A DNA stretch of 64,000 nt from Helicobacter pylori (GCF_001653475.1 NZ_CP011487.1:1240001-1304000); one strand, 5' to 3'; counted from the first letter of the stretch, positions 22,592 through 32,407 are shown. A program made the numbers and translations. The notes: generated from the sequence alone by a model not told the origin.

Positions 22592-23986
22592 TTATAATCG
22601 TTTGATCTTTTCTATCAAATCCAGGGGCGTTAAAGCGTAATTGCTCTTAAATTCTAAACTCGCTAGAGCGTGCGCTAAACTTGCGTTAATAGCGGCGTCT
22701 AGAGGCGTGTAATTTTGAGAAAGCAAGCTTAAAATAAGCCCCGCTAACACATCGCCACTCCCTGCTTTGGCCAAAGCCACGCTCCCTAAAATGTTGATAA
22801 AAACCTGCCCTTGATGAGCGATTAGGGTATTAGCCCCCTTTAAAAGCAACACCACCTTGGGGTATTTTTGAGAAAAATCCCTTGCGATTTCTAGTTTATT
22901 GTCTAACAATTCTAGCATGCTTATATTGATCCCCGCTAATTTTAACAACGATAAAAACTCTTTAGGGTGAGGGGTTAAAACGGCTTCTTTTTCTAAGGCT
23001 TGCAACACCTCTTTGTGATAAAAAACGCCCGCATCTAAGACGCATGGGGCTAATTCAAGCCACTTATTAAAATCCTTTGGGAAACCCTCTAACCCCATGC
23101 CAAGAGCGAACGCGCTTAACGGGTTAGGGAAATTTTCACAAAGAACCAATTCCAAAGGCTTGTTACTGGAAGTTATCTCGCATTCTAACGCTTGAACGCT
23201 CACCACTCCAGATCCAAAACTTAACGCGCTTAAAGCGCTCAATAACCCGGCTCCGCTATGCTTCCCTAAAAGAACATGCGCATGCCCGTAATCGCCTTTA
23301 TGAGCGTTTTTTTTATCCCTTAAGGGCAGTTTCAAATCGCTTTTTTCCAGTAAAAAAGTGTCTGTTGGGATCTCATAAATTTGATTAAAAACCCCTAAAT
23401 GCCCCACTTTCAATTCCCCTGTATAGTCTTTAGCCCTATCGCTTAATAAGCATGATTTGATAGCACCCATGCTGATAGTCATGTCCGCTTTAAACGCCCT
23501 CTTATCCACCCTGCCTTTAGAATCTATCCCGCTAGGAATATCGCAAGCAATCTTAAAGCGTGCTTTTTGAGAAAGGCTTTCAAAGTTTAAAAACGGCTCT
23601 AATCCGCCCTTAAAATCGCTCCCTATCACGCAATCTATTAACACATCGCATTCTGAATCTTTATTTTTTTCTTCCCATGTTTTTATGGCTACCCCTACTT
23701 TTTTAGCCCTTTCTTTTTGCAATTGGCACATGGGGCTTTTTGCTGATTTCATTTCAAAGACTAGCGTTTTAAATCGCCCCACTAAACGCCTGGCTAACGC
23801 ATAGCCATCGCCTCCATTATCCCCGCTCCCACAAAGGATAATGACTTTAGCGCCTAAAGAAGCGTTTTGTAAAACCGCCCTTTCTAAAGCCATAGCAGCG
23901 TTTTCCATTAAAATGTCTTCGCTTAAATTAAATTCTCCAATCGCCCTTTTGTCTAGGGCATTCACTTTTTCATACACTGAAAGCAT
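22592..23986 (-). CDS. nnr: Bifunctional NAD(P)HX epimerase / ADP-dependent dehydratase
   Basis: This enzyme repairs hydrated NAD(P)H. The N-terminal YjeF_N epimerase domain (about 1-210) carries [15 protein letters not shown]. The C-terminal YjeF_C kinase-like domain carries VLTPHPKEF and the ATP-site motif [14 protein letters not shown] take ATG 23986 (464 residues), placed well behind AAGGACAAGGAC; an extension to 24022 would overlap the crdS end. It lies 2 bp after the crdS stop, so it is downstream of the copper two-component system. The frame is intact. Confidence 0.93.
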   Translation of the reverse strand: MLSVYEKVNALDKRAIGEFNLSEDILMENAAMALERAVLQNASLGAKVIILCGSGDNGGDGYALARRLVGRFKTLVFEMKSAKSPMCQLQKERAKKVGVAIKTWEEKNKDSECDVLIDCVIGSDFKGGLEPFLNFESLSQKARFKIACDIPSGIDSKGRVDKRAFKADMTISMGAIKSCLLSDRAKDYTGELKVGHLGVFNQIYEIPTDTFLLEKSDLKLPLRDKKNAHKGDYGHAHVLLGKHSGAGLLSALSALSFGSGVVSVQALECEITSSNKPLELVLCENFPNPLSAFALGMGLEGFPKDFNKWLELAPCVLDAGVFYHKEVLQALEKEAVLTPHPKEFLSLLKLAGINISMLELLDNKLEIARDFSQKYPKVVLLLKGANTLIAHQGQVFINILGSVALAKAGSGDVLAGLILSLLSQNYTPLDAAINASLAHALASLEFKSNYALTPLDLIEKIKRL

Positions 23987-23988
23987 CT

Positions 23989-25172
23989 TTATCTTTGTCC
24001 TTGTCCTTGAAATTGAACGCAAAACGAATTTTCATGAAACGATCCTTTTAAAGAGGGTTCGCTATGAATTTCTAGACGCATTCTATACTTTTCGCACACT
24101 TTTTTCACCAAATCTAGCCCTATACCATAACCCAACACGCTAGAATTGAAACGTGCATAACGAACGCTTAATTCTGCGATCTTATCTTTGGGGATTTCAT
24201 ACCCTAAATTTTTCACTTTCAAAAACTCATGCGTTAGCTCTATATGGATATACCCATGCATGACGCTGTATTTGATCGCATTCATGAGCAAATTACTATA
24301 AAGCGAAATGAAATCCTGCTCTTTAGCCTTAAACACCACTCCCGCTAAATCGCTTTTAAATTCCAGCTTGTGGTAGTCTATCATCTCGCTAAAAAGCGTG
24401 TTTTCTTTGGTAATTAGGGCTTTTAAATCTAAAAGCATAGGGGATTGGCGATCAATATCTTGCATCACTAAATACGAGAGCGAGCGGTATAAAAAACTCA
24501 TGCGCTGGATAGCGATTTTAATGCGACGGTGCTGTTGTTTATCTTCTAAGGTTTTTAAAGACAAGACTAAAGCGCTCATGGGGGTGTTTAATTCATGCGT
24601 GGTGTTTTTTAAAAAATGATCGATGCGAATGATTTCATTCCTAATGGGCTTTAAAAACAAACGCCCCAAAAACACAGAAACCCCTATCACGCATAAAAAC
24701 GCCATGACAAACACCAAAACAATGTTACGATACAAAGAAGAAAAATGAAGGGGTTTAGAATTTTTAAAAAGCATTTTAGCCACGCCTAAGTGAGCGAAAG
24801 TTTCATCGCTGAATAAGTAATACTCCCCCTTGAAACTAAAAAAGCCCGCTTTTTTATGGTTTTTAATCAAATCCGCGCTTTCAGGGATATTAGAATACAA
24901 AATGCGTCTCTTGCTATCAAAAAGGGCTATGGAAGCGTCTTTATAGCGTGAAATCAGAGCGTTTAAAGCGTTTTGATAATCCCCATGCGTTTGCATGTGC
25001 AAAGCGATCGCTTCGCTAGCGATCTTAGAAGCCATTTTGTCCATGTCCATGCGTATCATTCTGATTTTTTCGTTTTTTTCATAGTTAAACGCTAAAACGC
25101 TAATCACTAGCATCAACACAAACGAAGAGCCCAAATAAGTCCCTAAAAAGAGTTTAAGGGATTTTTTTTCAT
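23989..25172 (-). CDS. crdS: CrdS sensor histidine kinase; ATG one base out of frame at an A8 tract
   Basis: Membrane sensor kinase of the copper-response CrdRS system. It has an N-terminal membrane helix, a periplasmic sensor (about 35-140), a second helix, the phospho-acceptor H-box [13 protein letters not shown], the N-box LLMNAIKY and the G-box [10 protein letters not shown]. The natural ATG at 25172-25170 overlaps the crdR stop (ATGA). It is followed by eight A, and this frame stops at once. Nine A would read [13 protein letters not shown] and join the long frame; 1184 nt is one short of 395 codons. With eight A the only in-frame start seen is a TTG at 25134, which cuts into the first membrane helix. 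Expression may be reduced or depend on slippage. Confidence 0.88.
25162..25169. repeat. A8 tract at the crdS start (T8 on plus strand)
   Basis: Eight A directly after the ATG of crdS on the minus strand. One extra A puts the ATG in frame with the kinase. It is a plausible slippage site at the exact crdR/crdS overlap. Confidence 0.85.
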
Positions 25173-25810
25173 AGTGGATTAAAGCGATAGCCCACCCCCT
25201 TATGCGTTTCTATGCAATTTTTACCTAAAAGCTTGCGCAACACTTTAATATAAGTGCGTAAGGTGGAATCATCAATAGCTTGCTCCCATAAATTATTTTC
25301 TAACACTTGAGAGCTAATGATTTGCCCTTTATGTTCCAAAAAGTATTCTAAAAGTTGGGCGGTTTTGGGCGCTAGGATTTCCTTTTTCCCTTTAATATTC
25401 AAAGAGTGTTGGTAATAAAAAATGTTAGGCATAATTTCTATGGGATCATCATTGAAAAATCGTTTAATGCGCGCTTCCAATTCGTCTAAATCAAAAGGCT
25501 TTTTCAAATAATCGCTCGCTCCTAAATTAAAAGCGTTCTTTAAGGTAGCGTTATCCTGCAAGGCGGTGATAAAAATCACAGGCGTAGAGATTAAAAAATC
25601 GTTTTTGATGCGTTTGAGCAATTCCAAGCTATTCATTTCAGGCACTTGCACATCTAAAAGCAAGAGGTTAAAGCGCTCAGCAGAGAGCCTTTCATAAGCT
25701 TCTTTCCCGTTAAAAGCACAAAACACTTCATAGCCTAAATGCTCTAAAAACTCCTTAACGCTCTCGCTTAAAAGGTAATCGTCTTCTAGTAAAAAAATCT
25801 TTTTTTGCAT
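25169..25810 (-). CDS. crdR: CrdR response regulator, OmpR family
   Basis: This 213-residue regulator has an N-terminal receiver domain with the phospho-Asp in [10 protein letters not shown] near residue 54 and the conserved Lys in YLKKPF. A C-terminal winged-helix DNA-binding domain ends in [12 protein letters not shown]. CrdR is known to activate the copper resistance gene crdA together with CrdS. The stop TGA overlaps the crdS ATG. Only about 17 bp of the original upstream DNA remain in front of crdR; beyond that lie a mod relic and the MboII-like R-M insertion, so its promoter context has been replaced. Confidence 0.95.
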   Translation of the reverse strand: MQKKIFLLEDDYLLSESVKEFLEHLGYEVFCAFNGKEAYERLSAERFNLLLLDVQVPEMNSLELLKRIKNDFLISTPVIFITALQDNATLKNAFNLGASDYLKKPFDLDELEARIKRFFNDDPIEIMPNIFYYQHSLNIKGKKEILAPKTAQLLEYFLEHKGQIISSQVLENNLWEQAIDDSTLRTYIKVLRKLLGKNCIETHKGVGYRFNPL

Positions 25811-25827
25811 GGGGTTATTGTAGCGCT
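25748..25827. repeat. 80-bp direct repeat, copy 1 (crdR 5' end)
   Basis: The first ~63 bp of crdR plus 17 bp upstream. It is repeated with about one mismatch at 28911-28990 in the same orientation. The pair brackets the MboII-like R-M genes. Confidence 0.92.
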
Positions 25828-25900
25828 AATTCTATAGCCTTTACACTCTAAAAGCGGTTATGAAAAACGCTCTCTTTAAAAAGACACCGCTTTATTTTAT
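25828..25900 (+). pseudogene. Relic of a type III mod gene (internal fragment)
   Basis: This stretch matches the mod1 coding region around 31304-31370 on the same strand. Shared text includes AGACACCGCTTTATTTTAT and the preceding TATGAAAAA-GCTCTCTT segment, with small indels. It lies between the crdR repeat and the end of the MboII-like nuclease gene. It encodes nothing now and marks the right-hand junction of an old insertion or replacement. Confidence 0.75.
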
Positions 25901-27145
25901 CAGCCGTTTTTAGAATGCAATAAATCTTTATTGTATTCCAACATAACATCTTGTAAATCAAGTCTATATAACACATTTTTAATGTAAGTAAAATAAAGGC
26001 TTTCTTGTTCTTCTTTTAATCCTTTAGATAAAATCACATCGCAATTTTCAAAATACAAACAAATATGTTTATTTTGCGTTTGAGATATTCTCGCATGGTT
26101 AAAAGCATCAATATAGATTAAATTTTCCCATTTATCCAAAAGATCAAATTCTTCTATAGAGCGAGCCAAGCATAAAGGCACAATATGGTGCAATTCAAAG
26201 CCCTTTTCTTTTTTAACGCCATGTTTTTCAAAATAAAGGGCTTTCTCTTTAATAGAGCGTTTGAGTTTTTTATCGTTTTGTTTGTTTTCTTCATTGAGCG
26301 TTTTTAAAATAAGTCTCTCTTTATTGGTCTCAAAAAACACGCTTTGTTCCAACAAGCTAAAAATTTGTTGGGCTTGATTTTTCCAATTATGATAATCTCT
26401 CTTTTCTAGCTTATTTCCGTTAAAATGGTTAGGGTTGCAATAATCTTGCACTAACTCTTTTAATTTTTCTTTTTGGATACGGCTTAAACTCCTGTATTCT
26501 CTAACATATTCTGTAATTCCACTTCTAGTAAAATTTTCAATATTTAAAAATGTAACAAAAAACATCATCTCTTCAATGTCTAAATAATGGTTGTCAAGCT
26601 CTATCATAACCTCTCTGCATTCTGCTCCAAAGCCTTGCAAAAGATTTTCTAAAGCTTGCGTGTAACAAAAATTTTTTCTTAACAAATCTTGCGCGTTTAA
26701 AAATTCTATAGCTGAGAGAGTTAAACTGATATATTTAAATATTGCTTTGAATGTAGGGGTTTGTAGGTTCCTTATTTTTATTGTAGCGTTCAATCAACCC
26801 CATTCTATGCATATCTACAAAAAGATTTTTTCTCAAGCTATCTTGGGTTACTTGCATTCCAGACTTGCAGATATTACCAACCACTTTTGCATAAACCTCT
26901 TCGCCTATTATATTGCTAGGGCGTTTGCTCATATCGGTGGTGCGAATTTGTAAAAGATCTTCTCCCACTTCATTAAAAATAGCTTGAATAATGGTTTTAA
27001 TTTTATTTTGATCGTAACGATTGTGTTGGGATAAGTGTAAGCCCCTATAATCAGGGCTTCTTATACGATCAGCTAAGAATTTCAAACACTCTTTACTGGG
27101 GTCAAGCTGTGTGATTTCTAACAAAATTTTTCCTAATTTTGGCAT
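25900..27145 (-). pseudogene. MboII-like (HpyAII) type IIS restriction endonuclease, one-base frameshift
   Basis: ATG 27145 follows AAAAGGAT. The first frame gives 136 residues and stops at 26735; the rest is open from 26793 in the next frame. Together 1246 nt are one base more than 415 codons, matching the ~416-residue R.MboII family. The second part has the HNH core: ELHHIVPLCL followed by NLIYIDAFNHARIS near the C-terminus. A CCCC tract (plus-strand G4, 26756-26759) lies in the overlap, and C3 would restore THE reading TNPTFKAIF. The intact enzyme cuts downstream of GAAGA. Both partner methylases are intact, so loss of the nuclease is tolerable. Confidence 0.82.
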
Positions 27146-27160
27146 GTTAAATATCCTTTT

Positions 27161-27943
27161 TTATTCGCATTCATTATACTTAAACATTTCCAAACTCTCA
27201 TGCACATATTCAGCATGGGTTTCACACCCTATAAAATTACGCTCCAAACTTTTAGCCACTAAGCTAGTCATGCCACTGCCACTAAATAAATCTAAAATCA
27301 AATCGTTTTTGTGAGAGCTAGCCTTTATCATGCGTTCAATAAGCGCTTTAGGTTTAATGCTAGGGTGTTTTGGCTTAAGGATTTTACCATTCTCTTTTTC
27401 AACATGCCTTTGTGAAGCGATTTCCCACACATCAAGGCATAATTTGCCCTTAGGGTTAGGGAACCAGCGTTTGTTATTTTTTAAAATCCCCTTACTTTGA
27501 GCATGTTTGATGCGTTCGGTGGATTCATAAGCGATGCGAATCTCATCGGCATTAAAAGTGTAGTTTTTCTTGTGCATGCTATAAAATAAAATGCTTTCTT
27601 GTGCGTGGTTATAACGCTTTTTGGCGTTGGCAAACCCATCTTTTTTAACCCAAGTGATAAAATTTAAAAAATGTGCTTTTTTATGGTGCAAATACGCTAA
27701 AAATAAAGCACAATTAAAAGGGGTATTAAAGATATAAAAACTCCCCGTGTCTTTAAGTTTGGGTAGCATTTTATCAATCCAAGCGTAAGAAAATGTTAAA
27801 AACTCTTCGTCATTTTTAAAACTATCCCATGAAGCAATTTTAAGATTGTAGGGGGGATCAATAATGGCTAAATCAACGCTTTTATCTTCTAATTTGTCTA
27901 AAAATGTGAAAACATCTTCTATGTAAATCTTATTCAAAATCAA
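27161..27943 (-). CDS. Adenine-N6 methyltransferase of the MboII-like system (GAAGA)
   Basis: This 260-residue beta-class methylase has DPPYNLKIASW near residue 30 (motif IV, DPPY, typical of N6-adenine enzymes). The AdoMet motif LDLFSGSGMTSLVAKS is near residue 215. Relatives methylate the last adenine of GAAGA (M1-type of MboII/HpyAII). It starts at a TTG at 27943 behind AGGAAAT and overlaps the upstream cytosine methylase by 14 bp. Sixteen bases separate it from the nuclease pseudogene. Intact. Confidence 0.9.
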   Translation of the reverse strand: MILNKIYIEDVFTFLDKLEDKSVDLAIIDPPYNLKIASWDSFKNDEEFLTFSYAWIDKMLPKLKDTGSFYIFNTPFNCALFLAYLHHKKAHFLNFITWVKKDGFANAKKRYNHAQESILFYSMHKKNYTFNADEIRIAYESTERIKHAQSKGILKNNKRWFPNPKGKLCLDVWEIASQRHVEKENGKILKPKHPSIKPKALIERMIKASSHKNDLILDLFSGSGMTSLVAKSLERNFIGCETHAEYVHESLEMFKYNECE

Positions 27944-28793
27944 ACAAATTTCCTAATTTTTGCTCAATCAAGGGCTTATAATTTTCATAGAGTTCATAAC
28001 CTATAAAATTTCTTTTTAAAAGTTTTGCTTCTCTTAAGGTTGTCCCGCTCCCGCTAAATGGATCTAGCACCACATCGCCCACGCAGCTATACAATCTAAT
28101 CAAACGCCTTGCCAATTCAGCCGGCATTAAAGCCGCATGCTTGCCAAAAGCAATATCATTTTTATTAGGGATTGGGATTTCCCAAATTTGTTTGGTAAAT
28201 TCCACCCATTCTTCTTGAGTCAGTTGGCTTTGTTCTTTTTGCTCTTCTGTGGGTTGTTTGGGCTTGCCGTCTTTGACAAACACGCCGATAAATTCTATAG
28301 TATTTTGCGCATAAAAATTTCTAGGATAAGGGTAGCTCCCAAACATCAATCTTTTAGTAGGATTTGCGCGTTTCCAAATATAGACATCTAGCAAGAACAT
28401 TTTAGGCTTGTTTTCTAGCGTGTTGTTTAAATCATATAAAATGGAATGCTGAATATCAGCATGCAAATCAAAGATATGGCGGTTATAGTGCGTGTTTAAA
28501 ACCTTTTTAAGCATGGGCATTAAAGGCACATTAATGCATAGCTTGCCATTTGGTTTTAGCGCTCTGTAGCACTCAAGCCAAACTTTTAAAAGACCTAAAA
28601 GATAATATTCATATTTTTCTAACGCCCCTAAATCTTCAACATGTTGGGTTGAATGCTGCAAGTCTTGTGTGCCATTTTTCGTGTAATCTTTGATGTTGAA
28701 ATAAGGCGGGCTTGTGATGATCAAATCCACGCTATTATCTGGCACTTCATTCATGTTGGTGCTGCTATGATAAAACACTTTATTGATATTCAA
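27930..28793 (-). CDS. Cytosine-N4 methyltransferase of the MboII-like system (opposite strand TCTTC)
   Basis: This 287-residue beta-class methylase carries TSPPYFNIKDY near residue 30. The SPPY form is typical of N4-cytosine enzymes. The C-terminal AdoMet motif is DPFSGSGTTLREAKLL. Asymmetric sites such as GAAGA need two methylases, which explains the pair. The likely start is a TTG at 28793 behind AAAGG. A TAGAAT at 28840-28845 (minus strand) is a candidate -10 for the three-gene operon. Intact. Confidence 0.88.
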   Translation of the reverse strand: MNINKVFYHSSTNMNEVPDNSVDLIITSPPYFNIKDYTKNGTQDLQHSTQHVEDLGALEKYEYYLLGLLKVWLECYRALKPNGKLCINVPLMPMLKKVLNTHYNRHIFDLHADIQHSILYDLNNTLENKPKMFLLDVYIWKRANPTKRLMFGSYPYPRNFYAQNTIEFIGVFVKDGKPKQPTEEQKEQSQLTQEEWVEFTKQIWEIPIPNKNDIAFGKHAALMPAELARRLIRLYSCVGDVVLDPFSGSGTTLREAKLLKRNFIGYELYENYKPLIEQKLGNLFDFE

Positions 28794-28839
28794 TCTTATT
28801 TTTACCTTTTATTAAACTTCAACGGGTTTCACAGAGATA

Positions 28840-28845
28840 ATTCTA
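28840..28845 (-). promoter_or_regulatory. Candidate -10 for the MboII-like operon
   Basis: TGTAGAAT on the minus strand, about 47 bp upstream of the TTG start of the cytosine methylase. No -35 box is evident. Confidence 0.3.
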
Positions 28846-28910
28846 CAATGAAATAGGGGTATTTTAAAAAAAATGAGTCAGAGTAAGGTAATCTAAATTT
28901 TCAATAAGTC

Positions 28911-28990
28911 AAACTCCCTAACGCTCTCGCTTAAAAGGTAATCGTCTTCTAGTAAAAAAATCTTTTTTTGCATGGGGTTATTGTAGCGCT
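28911..28990. repeat. 80-bp direct repeat, copy 2 (duplicated crdR 5' end)
   Basis: Nearly identical to 25748-25827. Beyond position 28990 the sequence runs into a mod promoter and start, so this copy keeps what looks like the ancestral crdR/mod divergent spacer. Confidence 0.92.
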
Positions 28991-29007
28991 TAATGAGCGG
29001 GCTTTGT

Positions 29008-29085
29008 TATAATGCTTCTTTATGTTTTTAAAGGAGCGTTATAATGAAAACGAACGGAGCGCAATTTTATTTGGAACAGACCTAA
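29008..29085 (+). pseudogene. Promoter and first codons of a type III mod gene, truncated
   Basis: TATAAT at 29008-29013, AAAGGAG, and ATG at 29044 followed by codons MKTNGAQFY match the mod1 promoter and start at 30965-31024. After TTTTAT the sequence diverges and stops at 29085, leaving a 13-codon stub. From 29086 to about 29250 I see no gene; a plus-strand stretch there encodes a short fragment (YTPYLISHPKSKDETT) ending in a stop, perhaps another relic. Confidence 0.7.
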
Positions 29086-29263
29086 TTGCATAATCACAAC
29101 CTCTACTTACACCCCTTATCTAATCAGCCACCCTAAAAGTAAGGATGAAACAACGGCGTTAGAATAATAAAGAGCGTTGTTTGGACTGCTTCACACTTTA
29201 TTAAACTGATTGATTTTCACACAAAAATTTAATTAGATGCAGCTTTGATAAAAGACTTTTTGC

Positions 29264-29269
29264 TATAAT
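29264..29269 (+). promoter_or_regulatory. -10 promoter of the heptosyltransferase-like gene
   Basis: TTTTTGCTATAAT: a perfect TATAAT with the TG-type extension common in H. pylori, 70 bp upstream of the start codon at 29339. Confidence 0.55.
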
Positions 29270-29338
29270 TACACCTTTGTTTATTCTTAAGGTTTGCGTG
29301 AATTTTACACTATTGAGCGCTAAAAATAGGAGCTATTT

Positions 29339-30796
29339 TTGAAATCTTTACTCTCTTTGTTTTTAAAATCAAAATTATCTTATCTTTATTATTGCCCTTA
29401 TATAGCTTTCGTTTTGATGGTTGCAACCATTGCAAAAACGCCTCTTATTCAAAAGATTCCTGTTATTAGGAGGTTCTTTAGCAGTCGTTATGGCTTTCAA
29501 AAAGACAGCCTTATTCGCATCCAAAACCAACTAGACAGATTGCTCACCCTTACAAAGCCTGCTCCTCCACCCATTCGTAAAAAAACCTTATGCATTCTCC
29601 GGCTAGATCTCTTGGGGGATTATGCACTCTATCGCAATTTTTTACCTCTTTTTAAAAAATATTTTGAAGATCATGAAATCACCTTTATTGGAAACGCTAC
29701 TGTCAAGGATATAGCAACCCATTGCGATTCCAAATATATAGATAAGTTTATCTTTTTAGACAACATTTATTGGGAAAAATACTTGCGGATTGGCGTTAGT
29801 GGCTCACGCCTTTCAAAATTAAAAGAATTGTTATTTTTTCTCCCAAAATTCATGAGAAAACGCTATGAAGATGTTTCTCATTTAAGAAAAGAAAGCTACG
29901 AGATATGCATTAATAGTTCTATGTTTTATTTTCTGACTAAAGAAGACGCTATTATAAAGCACTTAATTGCCGAAAATAAAGTGGGGGTTTTTTGCACCCA
30001 CCCAATAGAATCTTTCTTTAGGACTGATTATAGAAAAAGAGGGGAAGTTAGAAAAAGCTTTTATACGCATTTGTTCTATCCTAAAGAAGTGCCCCAATTT
30101 CTCTATGATTCCAATCAAGATTTTTTTCAATCTTTTTTTAAGCATTTTAAAGGCGTGGATATAGGGTTTGTTGAACTTGAATTAAAACTCCCCATCGCTT
30201 TTGAATGTGAAAAGTTTAAGGATATTCTAAAACCACCTTATGGCGTGTTGAATCTCGGAGCTAGCGATAGCTTTAGAGTGTATAAACGCTTTGATGAGAT
30301 GATCTACTTTTTAAATCCTAGCTACCAACTCATTCTTTGCGGGAACTCTAAAGAAGATGAAAAGCTTGCCAGTTCCATTTTAAAACGCCACAAAAATGCC
30401 GTTTCTTTAGTCAACCAAACCGGCTTAATAGAATACCTCCATCTTTTAAAGAACGCTAGTTTTGTGATGGGCAATGAGTCTTCCATCACGCATTTAGCCG
30501 CTTGTTTGAAAATCCCTTATGCGTTCATAGTCTCTTCGGGTCTCTCAAGCCCAAGATTCCACCCCTACCCAAAGAAAATTGGCTCTAATATCCACATGAT
30601 CTATCCAAGGGATTTTCAAAAAATCATTTCTAGGCCTAAGAGCTGGATGTTCAAAGCCATGACTATGCCGCACCCGTCAGTGGATGTTGTGAATCCGCAA
30701 GATATTATTGATACCATCAAACATTTTGCCCCTCATCTTTTGAAAGAAGATGCGCCATCTGATTTTAAAGAAATGACCTATTTTGAACGAGTTTGA
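29339..30796 (+). CDS. Heptosyltransferase-like protein (glycosyltransferase family 9)
   Basis: This 485-residue protein starts at a TTG with AGGAG about seven bases upstream. A hydrophobic N-terminal segment (about 15-45) is followed by a first Rossmann half (CILRLDLLGDYALYRNFLP near 83-101). The second half has LNLGASDSF, QLILCGNSKED and the GT9 signature VMGNESSITHLAACL near 375-390, which binds the sugar nucleotide. GT9 enzymes add heptose or related sugars to lipopolysaccharide. Acceptor and donor are unknown. It is an accessory gene: it sits between a mod stub and the full mod gene, amid R-M DNA, with its own promoter. The frame is intact. Confidence 0.85.
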   Translation: MKSLLSLFLKSKLSYLYYCPYIAFVLMVATIAKTPLIQKIPVIRRFFSSRYGFQKDSLIRIQNQLDRLLTLTKPAPPPIRKKTLCILRLDLLGDYALYRNFLPLFKKYFEDHEITFIGNATVKDIATHCDSKYIDKFIFLDNIYWEKYLRIGVSGSRLSKLKELLFFLPKFMRKRYEDVSHLRKESYEICINSSMFYFLTKEDAIIKHLIAENKVGVFCTHPIESFFRTDYRKRGEVRKSFYTHLFYPKEVPQFLYDSNQDFFQSFFKHFKGVDIGFVELELKLPIAFECEKFKDILKPPYGVLNLGASDSFRVYKRFDEMIYFLNPSYQLILCGNSKEDEKLASSILKRHKNAVSLVNQTGLIEYLHLLKNASFVMGNESSITHLAACLKIPYAFIVSSGLSSPRFHPYPKKIGSNIHMIYPRDFQKIISRPKSWMFKAMTMPHPSVDVVNPQDIIDTIKHFAPHLLKEDAPSDFKEMTYFERV

Positions 30797-30835
30797 TTGC
30801 GTTGCAAGTTTTTAGAGAATAAGCATTGAGATTGT

Positions 30836-30861
30836 AAAAGCATAAAAACCTGCTTTTCACT
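30836..30861 (+). terminator. Weak hairpin after the GT9 gene
   Basis: A seven-base stem AAAAGCA/TGCTTTT around an eight-base A-rich loop, 40 bp after the stop. The U-tract is short and shared with the stem, so it is a weak terminator at best. Confidence 0.3.
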
Positions 30862-30964
30862 GAGCCATTACATGAACTCTTTTCAAATTCACGCTCTTTT
30901 AAATGGATTAGAAATTAGCGCTCTCATAACATGCCTGCTAAACTTCTAATAAGGTAATCATCGT

Positions 30965-30970
30965 TATAAT
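30965..30970 (+). promoter_or_regulatory. -10 promoter of mod1
   Basis: CGTTATAAT, 28 bp upstream of the ATG at 30998, with AAGGAG at 30982-30987 between. The transcript would start near 30977, so a frame beginning at 30971 cannot be the true start. Confidence 0.5.
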
Positions 30971-32407
30971 ATGTGTTTTTTAAGGAGCGTTATCATAATG
31001 AAAACGAACGAAGCGCAATTTTATGAAGTTTTAGAAAACCTTTTTATAGGCGTTAAGATTGAAGACAGACAAGAAAGCGTTTTAGAACCTAACGCTAAAG
31101 CGGTGAAAAACGGCATAATCAATCTCATGAAGGCTAAGAGCCAGTATTATCAAAGCAAAAAAAAAGAATTAGAAAAACTCATTGAATTAAAATGCCAGAA
31201 TAACAACGATCTCAAAGAAGAGTTGTTTGACAAACTCTATAGCTTTTTCAAGCGTTATTTGAGCGCTAATGGAGGGATTTATTTCAACGACACGCCCCTT
31301 TATGATAGCCTTTATACTAAAAGCGATTATGAAAAATGCTCTCTTAAAAAAGACACCGCTTTATTTTATAAAACCAAAGATCTTTATTATGTGAAAAGCG
31401 AAACGATTTATAAGGATTTTTGCTTTGAATGGGAAAATTTTCTTTTTAATTTTGACGCTTCTTCATTAGAAAGTAAAAAGAATAATGAAAAAATAGATTT
31501 AGTCTTTAATCTAAAGAATATAGACATAAAAACCAACACCCTAAATTTTAGCGTTACTCTCAGCAGTAAGGGGAATCAAACAAAAATAAGTGAAATTATA
31601 AAAGAATGTTCCAGTCAAGGTATTGAACTTGATGAAGAAGTTTTAAAAAAAGCGTTTGTAAAATTCAAAAAGCAAGGCAGTATGGATTATTTTATCCATA
31701 AAAATGCGCTAGGGTTTTTAAAAGAGCAATTGGATTTGTATTTGTTTGAATACCTTTTTAAAGAAATGACTGCATTTGATGACAAACGCCTCAGTGAAAT
31801 CAACACCATTAAGGAAGTGGCGTTGGAAGTGATTTCATTAGTGAGCGAATTTGAAAACGAACTTTGTAAGATTTGGAACAAACCACGCTTTGTATTAAAC
31901 TCGCATTTCATCGTAAGCCTGGACAGATTGAAAGCTAAAAACTACGATTTGAATAAAATCACAAGCCACAAAAACTACCCTAAACAACTCCAAGAATGGC
32001 AAGGCTTGAATTTAAAAACCACAGACAATTTTTTAGGGCTTGCAGAAAATGAGTTTTTACCCCTAGACACTATCTATTTTAAAGATTTAGAAGAAGAGAT
32101 TAAAAGCCAATTCAATGAAAATGAAATCAATGGCACGCTCATTAAAAGCGAAAACTACCAAGCCCTAAACTCTCTTAAAAACCGCTATAAAGAAACAATA
32201 GATTGCATTTACATTGATCCACCTTACAACACGCAAAACAATGAATTCATTTATGCGGACAATTTCAAGCGCTCTAGCTGGCTGTGCATGATGGATAACC
32301 GCTTGGAGCTTGCGCACAGCTTATTGAACGACAAAGGCGTGATGTTTGTGAGCATTGATGACAACGAACAGGCTTATTTAAAAGCGCTCATGGACGAAGT
32401 CTTTAAT

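Noticed and set aside
23989-25134. TTG at 25134 as the true crdS start
   Set aside because: It cuts into the first membrane helix and lacks a ribosome site; the ATG at 25172 overlapping crdR explains the gene better with one extra A.
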